Source: Spinellus fusiger
Lineage: Eukaryota > Mucoromycota > Mucoromycetes > Mucorales > Phycomycetaceae
Direction: 5' to 3'
Assembly: GCA_025094145.1 (NCBI GenBank)
Contig: JALLLS010000046.1
Location: forward strand, 62,001-126,000
DNA: 64,000 bases
Positions within the stretch are counted from its first letter, which is position 1; the number at the start of each line of letters is the position of its first letter. The position numbers and the translations under genes were made by a program. The notes under the pieces are model-generated. The model saw only the letters and a list, made by a program, of their open reading frames with translations, ran no database searches and was not told where the DNA came from. Positions 58,036 through 64,000 of the stretch are shown here, piece after piece.

Positions 58036-59584
58036 TTAAAACATCCTATAATCATTATTACTCCATTCTGGTCGTGAAGAAAGATCATGTACATTGTTGA
58101 TTGTAACGGTAGTATCAGTAGGTGGCTCATAAGTAGCTCTTTCAGTCATATGAAGCTCTGGTGATGCTGAATCTTTGTGAAAAGCAGGTGTGGGTGGAAC
58201 TACTGTACTTCTCGAGCTAAAAGACGGCTTTTTTTCTTTAAAACTGGGATCTGAATTTCGATTATTTGATGCATTTGGAGACATGTAAGAATAGCTTGAC
58301 ACTTCTGCATCGATATGACTAATGCTTTGCATATGTCCTGTATCTGAAGTCTTGATCTCCTGTTATACAAAAAAGGGTAAAAAAAAGAGTCATTTATATT
58401 CTTATATGAGAATACTTACCGTGCAACAGTTTTCACAAATATTTAAATTGGTATTTTTTGCAAAATCTACTCTAAGAGCTTCAACCAAAAGTGTTGATTC
58501 CATTAATTCGAGATAAACCGTAAATGCCTAAACATGAAATAAGTATTACAAGATCTAGACATGAATAAGCTTACATCGGTTCTGTCATTTAAGTAAGATG
58601 AGAGTTTAAGAACATTCATCAACATATTTACAAAAAATGTCAATATCAAGCACCAGAGAGATCTTCGTGCAAGCATTTCAATGACTTTGTTTTCTGGAGT
58701 TTTCACACTACTTGTTGATCGGATATGAATATATAATCTAATAAAAATGATCATCAATAAGCTTTTTTTAATACAGGTATATTTTGCCAGTACTACCTTC
58801 TTACAAACATGCCGCTAAGGAATAGTGTGCAAAGCGTATCACCAATAAAGTTAAGTAAAATTACACCATCTCCCCTATAATAATATCTCCGTTAAGTAAG
58901 GATATTCCATGGGAATACTAAAGTAAAACCACCTACCATGATGCCCAGCAAGTGGTGCCATCTGTCGGTGTTTTAGAAGCTACAGACTTCTCCGCAGCGT
59001 GAGATGTAAGTTCGTATGGCCAATCTGCAAATCTTATTCCAATCAAGAGCGCACCAACGATCTTTATCCACTTTGAGTTTTTATTAGACTCTAGCACTAT
59101 GAGTCTCATGAACATGACAATGTAAAATAAGAGGTAATCTAGTTTGAGAAAGAGTAATATTAGTCAATGAATACTCTATGTCAAATATCTATAGAGACTT
59201 ACCAACATGCCACAATCTTTGAAATAGAGCAAAGCATTTTTGATATTTTTAGTATTATTCATATTCGATTTTCTAGACTAAATTTTACATACGTTACAAG
59301 TAATGGGTAGTGCACACATGTTTGTATCTCGAATAAAGGAATACTCCCACTGAGCACTCTTAATACAAAAAACACAACCACCTGTGCAAGATTTACTAAA
59401 TGGCTATATGAAAAGGTTATTGAATGAATTTCATGAAAGGGGGGGCCTACATTTTTCCATGAGTGCGTTTATATTGATCATAGCAGACAAATCCGTTACG
59501 AACGCATACTACAACAGCGATCCACATGCCAATCATATTGACTCGGTCAATGACTCTTTCTCCATAGCTTGAGAGTTGAACCAT
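58036..59584 (-). CDS. Multipass (about 7 TM) membrane protein, function unknown
   Basis: At least seven exons on the minus strand starting at 59584. Hydrophobic segments: MIGMWIAVVVCV, VVVFFVLRVL, DYLLFYIVMFMRLIVLE, KWIKIVGALLIGIRFADW, GDGVILLNFIGDTLCTLFLSGMF, and CLILTFFVNMLMNVLKL. The conserved-looking tail of this region reads IEMLARRSLW and AFTVYLELMESTLLVEALRV. A Ser/Pro-rich cytosolic C-terminus of about 110 residues ends at RPEWSNNDYRMF. I do not recognise the family. Several introns are tiny; exact edges are uncertain, and the 5' exon at 59584 was chosen because it gives an uninterrupted MVQLSSYGERVIDRV start. Topology is inferred by eye. Confidence 0.6.
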
Positions 59585-61164
59585 TGTATTTCTGACGATG
59601 AAGAAAAGAGATAGAAATATGAACACACTAGTTTGCTGGTCGCTTGCTGTTTAATTGTTTGAAATGATATCCAGATGGTTTTTTTTTATATCAAGAGTAG
59701 GTTAAAGATAGAAGAGTAGTCAAGGTTATAAAAAAGTGTTCTCAAAAGATACCAGGGCTAAAAAGCAATTATGAAATAACTAGTATTTTATTTACTTCTT
59801 GATTTGTAAACTATGATTAAAATAATGCTTGTCATTCTAGGATGGTCAGTGGTAGAAGCGGGTGATTAACTTAGTTTAAACAAGTTTAGCCTTCCCCGCT
59901 TTTTAGGTATAAAGCTATTCATTGTCTATGATTTGCTTGTAGAGAATCCTAGCCTTCTGATCATTTTGTCTGTCATTGTACCTATAATGTTTTACTATCT
60001 TATTTTTGAACACCATTTAAAAACATTGTTAAAAACTCAGACATGGTATGGATTATGCACATTGGTTGAAAGTCACTCGATGAAGATATATGTAAAGGAT
60101 TTTGTTGAAAACATATTTTTCATTATTTTTCATTTGATAACGTCCTATACTATGCTGATCTGTCAGTGTTAGTTACTATAAAGTTTTGTTAGAAGATCTA
60201 CTTATATCAAGACGGAGACTCAAGTAGTCATAGACTTGAAAGATTTACCTGAGATACTTTGTGGTGTGTTTTTGGTTTGATTCTTTTTTGCACAATGTAT
60301 TTTTGTGTATAACTCAGGCGGCATTTCAGTCAACCTATACACTGAAAAAAACACATGTTTATCTTATCAAATTAATGAATTTTATATCATTAAATAGGGA
60401 ATTTGAGAAGATAACATTATTATTTTTTCACACTTGGAGTAATAAAAAAGGTTTATGTCTGATATGAGCGTGTAAGCTCACATGCCAACGTTTCTTTCAT
60501 GTGTTGGATTCTACTACATTGAAGACCAAAATATGAAACTACTAGCTGGTTTTCAAGACCATTACTTCCAATAAAATGAGGCGGATAAATCCAGTGATGG
60601 GCTTAGAAGGTTGATGGGTATAGAAGTCATGTATAAAGGTAAAATGTCTTTTTACATTAATCATTTGTAGATCTTTTCTATCTTTATTTGCCTAAATATT
60701 ACACGTGGGTATTTCTTCTCTTCTTTGTACAGGATCACTCCAAGCTATCGTTTATATTTATAAATGTATGAACTCTAGATGTTATGGGTTTTCACAAGTA
60801 AGATAATAATATAGAGTCAGTAATCATAAGGTAAGCTAACTTAAATAAGCCACTAACATACACCTAAAAGAAGTTCACTATAGTGAAGTAAAGTGACTCA
60901 TGAAAAATAATGAAATGTTTCAAATTTCCAGCTGCCTTTTTAGTTTATGAGTGCACATCGGTGGCTGTTATTGCTTCTCATTACAACCATTCTTTATAAT
61001 GCCTTGTTCATCTGCCAAACCTAGCATATTTGTTAGGCTGCTTTATATAAATCATAAAAACTATGGTCCATTTATTTATTGAAAATATGTTCACTGTAAA
61101 CAATATATTCTTTATTGACACGTGTCACAAGTTGGACATGAAACCTTACTATGAGTGACATATA
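59585..61164. other. AT-rich intergenic region
   Basis: About 1.6 kb. The frame at 59933-60172 has hydrophobic composition only. Nothing else supported. Confidence 0.45.
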
Positions 61165-61930
61165 CACACCAGGAGACTGGCTCAGTGAAAGTTACACTAA
61201 AGAGAAATAAAGCACTTAGTGAGAGGAATGTCAGAACCATTGCAAGGAGGATCAGTCGCAGCTCCTATCAACTTAAGACCAGGCTTATTAAAATCATGCA
61301 GCACATATTTCCATGAAAACAATTAAAAATTGTATCGGGAAAAGTGTCACCATCATTAAATACTCATGCTAAGTCTTAACCTCTAGAAAAAGAAACTTTA
61401 ATAGGTTCATGTACATCTTCATTGGACTTATGGGCAGTAGCACTCTAGGATCTAGTTTAGTGAGATTTGATGGGAGCTCACAAGAAGTCATAAAAGCATG
61501 ACTATGCTAATGGCATTAAACATAGACATTTTCCGGATATAATTGTTCTTTATTAAGAGTTTTGAAGGTTTTGGCCTTATACTATGAAATTGTTTAGTGG
61601 TGAGGGTGGTGAGAGTATTTGTACTGCAAATAACGATATCAACTCCGAGAAAGCATATCCGTTTCTTGAAGATGAGTGGTCTGAATTTTTTATACTCTTG
61701 CACTCAAGCTCTGGAATCATCCATAATATATATTAAAACAGTCTCAATAATCACACGAATAAGAGAATGAGACAGGTCAAAGCAGAAAATAGTATAGAAA
61801 CCTCACTCAACTTGCTATCCTAGAGTGCCGACTTAAATCTAATTGAACGTCTGAACTTGTTTGAAAAATGCCATCTACAAGTGAATATTTAAAGCTTATG
61901 CCTCATGTATTTATGATCACAGTAATAAGA
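61165..61930 (+). mobile_element. Tc1-like relic of a second lineage, with Fanzor-type terminal sequence
   Basis: The segment begins TA then CACACCAGGAGA, the same 12-bp end as the Fanzor-bearing elements. Immediately inside, the plus strand reads KRNKALSERNVRTIARRISR, the N-terminal HTH of a Tc1 transposase. FSGEGG (the GxVMVWG-like region) follows at about 61585, and SADLNLIERLNLFEKC (catalytic DLNPIEHLW region) at about 61825. Stops and shifts break the frame. The matching right end is not visible. It is distinct from the Tc1 relics A-D. Confidence 0.7.
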
Positions 61931-62269
61931 AAATAGGATATGTAATTTGAAAAAGAAAACGACATGTTTTTAATAATTTTTCCATTTTATATGGGCCACT
62001 CTAACAGCAGACATAGGCAGACATAGTAATACTATCACTTGTTACCCATGTGTTTTTGACTAAGTTAATTCCATCTAGACTTTTTACAATGAAATATTAC
62101 TTTAATAGATATAGTCATGTACCAATAGTGGATAAGAATAAGCTTGTGAAATTAAATAAAGGTAAATAATATTTACATTGCTGAAAATATCACGGCTGTA
62201 ATGGTTTTAATACTATGCTTTATGAATAACTTTATTGCTTTTTTATATTCATAGAAGTATATTCATAGT

Positions 62270-62400
62270 CAAATATCAACCATTAATAAAGATCTCAATA
62301 GTATCTACGACTGCCAATCATCTCCGCCTTATACTGATAGTAAGGCCAGGAATCATCCGAGTAAAATTGTGAGTTACCCCTCTAGGTATCTCTTTATTCT
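62270..62400 (-). mobile_element. Short Tc1 relic fragment
   Basis: A stretch with CATCTCCGCCTTATACTG resembles the CATCTCCGCCCTATACTGGC block of relics C and D (end of the transposase coding region). Too short and diverged to bound. Confidence 0.5.
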
Positions 62401-62938
62401 ATTTTCGAGTCAATTTAAGAGCATTTGTTTCATAATATTGTATTATCAGACTATCCATAGTAGAGAGTACTATACTGTGTATACAAGCAATGTTTATGTT
62501 TGACTTTTTGTTTACAGTTGGCTATTATAAAATGACTGGACAGCCTTCGATGTTTGTAAAGTTATTATCAGTATAATGTGTCTTTCTAAATAGATCTATG
62601 ATATCATATAGATATATTATTAGGGATGAAATTATAATAAAAAGTACTAATAATAGTGTATACACATTCTTTCTGTCGTCTTTGGGTTTTTAAGCCAAAG
62701 GTATACGGAACAGTAGAACGTGTAGTTAAACTCTGTTATTTATTGAATGAAATAAATACGTCTTTTATACTTTTCTAATGGCATATATTCAGAGGTTAAC
62801 TATCAATATCCCTTGATGTTCGATAGAGTCCTCTTCTTGTTTTGGCAATTAATGAGTTCTAATTCTTAAGAGAGTGATCTTTCCAAACATGGCAAAAGTC
62901 TTCACGACATTTCATTAAAAATATAGAAATTTGAAATA

Positions 62939-63755
62939 AAGTGACTCTCAATAAGTAACCGGTTTCTTCAAATGCCGATTTCTTTTTTTAGATTCATACT
63001 TTTCTTAATGATGTTATAGCTTTATGAATTCATTAGTTAAAGACTTAAAAGTTTCAATAGACACATAGAATAGTGTTTAAGATACATAAAAGTGGGTTTA
63101 TTGCAAGGTCAATTAGTAACTACTATTAGTCTTTGGCATCTATCACTGCCTGGTATCTCCGCCCTATACTGGCAGTGAGGTTGTCTGTCACTTCTTTTGA
63201 TATTTCTCCTCATTCCAGCATCAGAGCCACCTCCAACTTCTCCTTAGTGGAATATACCCTTCTGTTCTTCGTGGAGATTTCATTGAGGTAGGCTCAGAGA
63301 TGCTTAGTTGAATTTAGATTGGGACTTTGTGAGGGCCAGCAAAGAATCATCACTATATCATATTCCGCCTTCTATTCTCGAGTTATTTTACTCGTATGGG
63401 GTCTAGCATCGTTCTCCTGTAGGCGGTAACTGACTACAGGGTTTAGGATAAAGATATATTTACTTGAGTTCATGGCATTAGACATATCCCAAGACATTGA
63501 TGTACTTGTTGGAGTTTATTTTACCCTCCACTACGATTCATCTTCTAGCACCTCCGCACCAAAACGACCTATACCATTACTCCACCACCTCTAAACTTCC
63601 TCGACTCTAAGACATTCTTGAGCTTAAATACCGTACCATAATGCTTATTGAATCGTACACCTCTGTCATAGCGCATTAGCTTTACTCCGGACTCAACGGA
63701 CCAGACTCTTCTGCCATTATAAGAAAAAAAAGTGGTTACTTAGTGATAGTTACTT
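62939..63755 (-). mobile_element. Tc1/mariner relic D, TA-flanked
   Basis: An 817-bp element between TA dinucleotides. Ends AAAGTGACTC and AAAGTAACTA are inverted matches over about 25 bp (both containing AAGTAACC). Minus-strand reading gives WPSQSPNLNSTKHL, the canonical WPAQSPDLNPIEHL motif of Tc1 transposases with the catalytic Asp changed to Asn, then IGRRYQAVIDAKD at the end. The frame is interrupted by stops. Closest relative in the window is relic C. Confidence 0.8.
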
Positions 63756-64000
63756 TATCATCGTTTGTTTCATTTCATTTCAAGTGTTAGCATATTGTAA
63801 AATAAGGCAGTGTGGCGAATTACTTGCATGAATGAAAGTAGAAGGCTAGGGGTGGAATAAAGGCCAATAATCGATTAATATAGACTCTAAGGCTAAGTGG
63901 TTGACTGTTTCTTGTGTGTATCCCTTAATCTCTCTGTTTTGGTCTTCTTTGGTTATCATTCGCTCTTCAATTGGATTCATTGCTCATTCAATCTTCTCTG
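63756..64000. other. Window end, no feature
   Basis: AT-rich sequence with no recognised gene or motif. Confidence 0.4.

Noticed and set aside
59933..60172. 79-aa hydrophobic plus-strand ORF
   Set aside because: Composition only; no motif, no conserved start context.

Overview
This window reads as nuclear DNA of an early-diverging filamentous fungus, most likely Mucoromycota and Mucorales-like. The evidence is the small introns (about 36-100 nt, GT-AG), AT-rich intergenic DNA, a CotH-family gene, an HSF-plus-receiver (Skn7-type) regulator, and degenerate Tc1/mariner and Fanzor-like (eukaryotic TnpB) elements. I found no rRNA, CRISPR array or convincing tRNA.

Layout. 1-1467 (-) is the 3'-truncated VMP1 gene. 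1.8-4.7 kb holds two TA-flanked Tc1/mariner relics. 5.1-9.6 kb (-) holds a MERIT40/BABAM1-like gene and a Skn7-type regulator. 10.0-12.4 kb is a TA-flanked element with inverted ends carrying a broken Fanzor-like ORF. 12.9-24.7 kb is a gene-dense (+) block: DAD1/OST2, TFIIF beta, an Asn/Thr-rich coiled-coil protein, an NTF2-like protein, a site-2 protease and a Tra2-like splicing factor. 25.7-29.2 kb holds a CCCH zinc-finger protein (+) and a Dgk1-like CTP-dependent diacylglycerol kinase (-). A deleted copy of the Fanzor-bearing element follows at 29.4-30.5 kb. 31.0-37.6 kb holds MED10, mitochondrial processing peptidase beta, a protein with an array of PAM2-like motifs, and riboflavin synthase (-). 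37.8-64 kb is gene-poor and AT-rich. It contains an F-box gene, ARL5, CotH, a single-pass membrane protein, a multipass membrane protein, one more short Fanzor-family element, a pair of inverted 934-bp Fanzor-like copies, and several Tc1 relics.

Most genes are unrelated housekeeping functions: ER membrane (DAD1, S2P, Dgk1, VMP1), RNA polymerase II transcription (TFIIF beta, MED10), splicing (Tra2) and mitochondrial import (MPP beta). The most interesting material is (i) the Fanzor-bearing TA-flanked element family and its possible Tc1 helper at 61.2 kb, (ii) the second Fanzor-like family in inverted orientation, and (iii) the multi-PAM2 protein at 33.9-36.2 kb, a candidate poly(A)-binding-protein scaffold. 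Exon coordinates come from reading splice sites and frames by eye. Most multi-exon models sum to a whole number of codons, but some edges may be off by a few bases.
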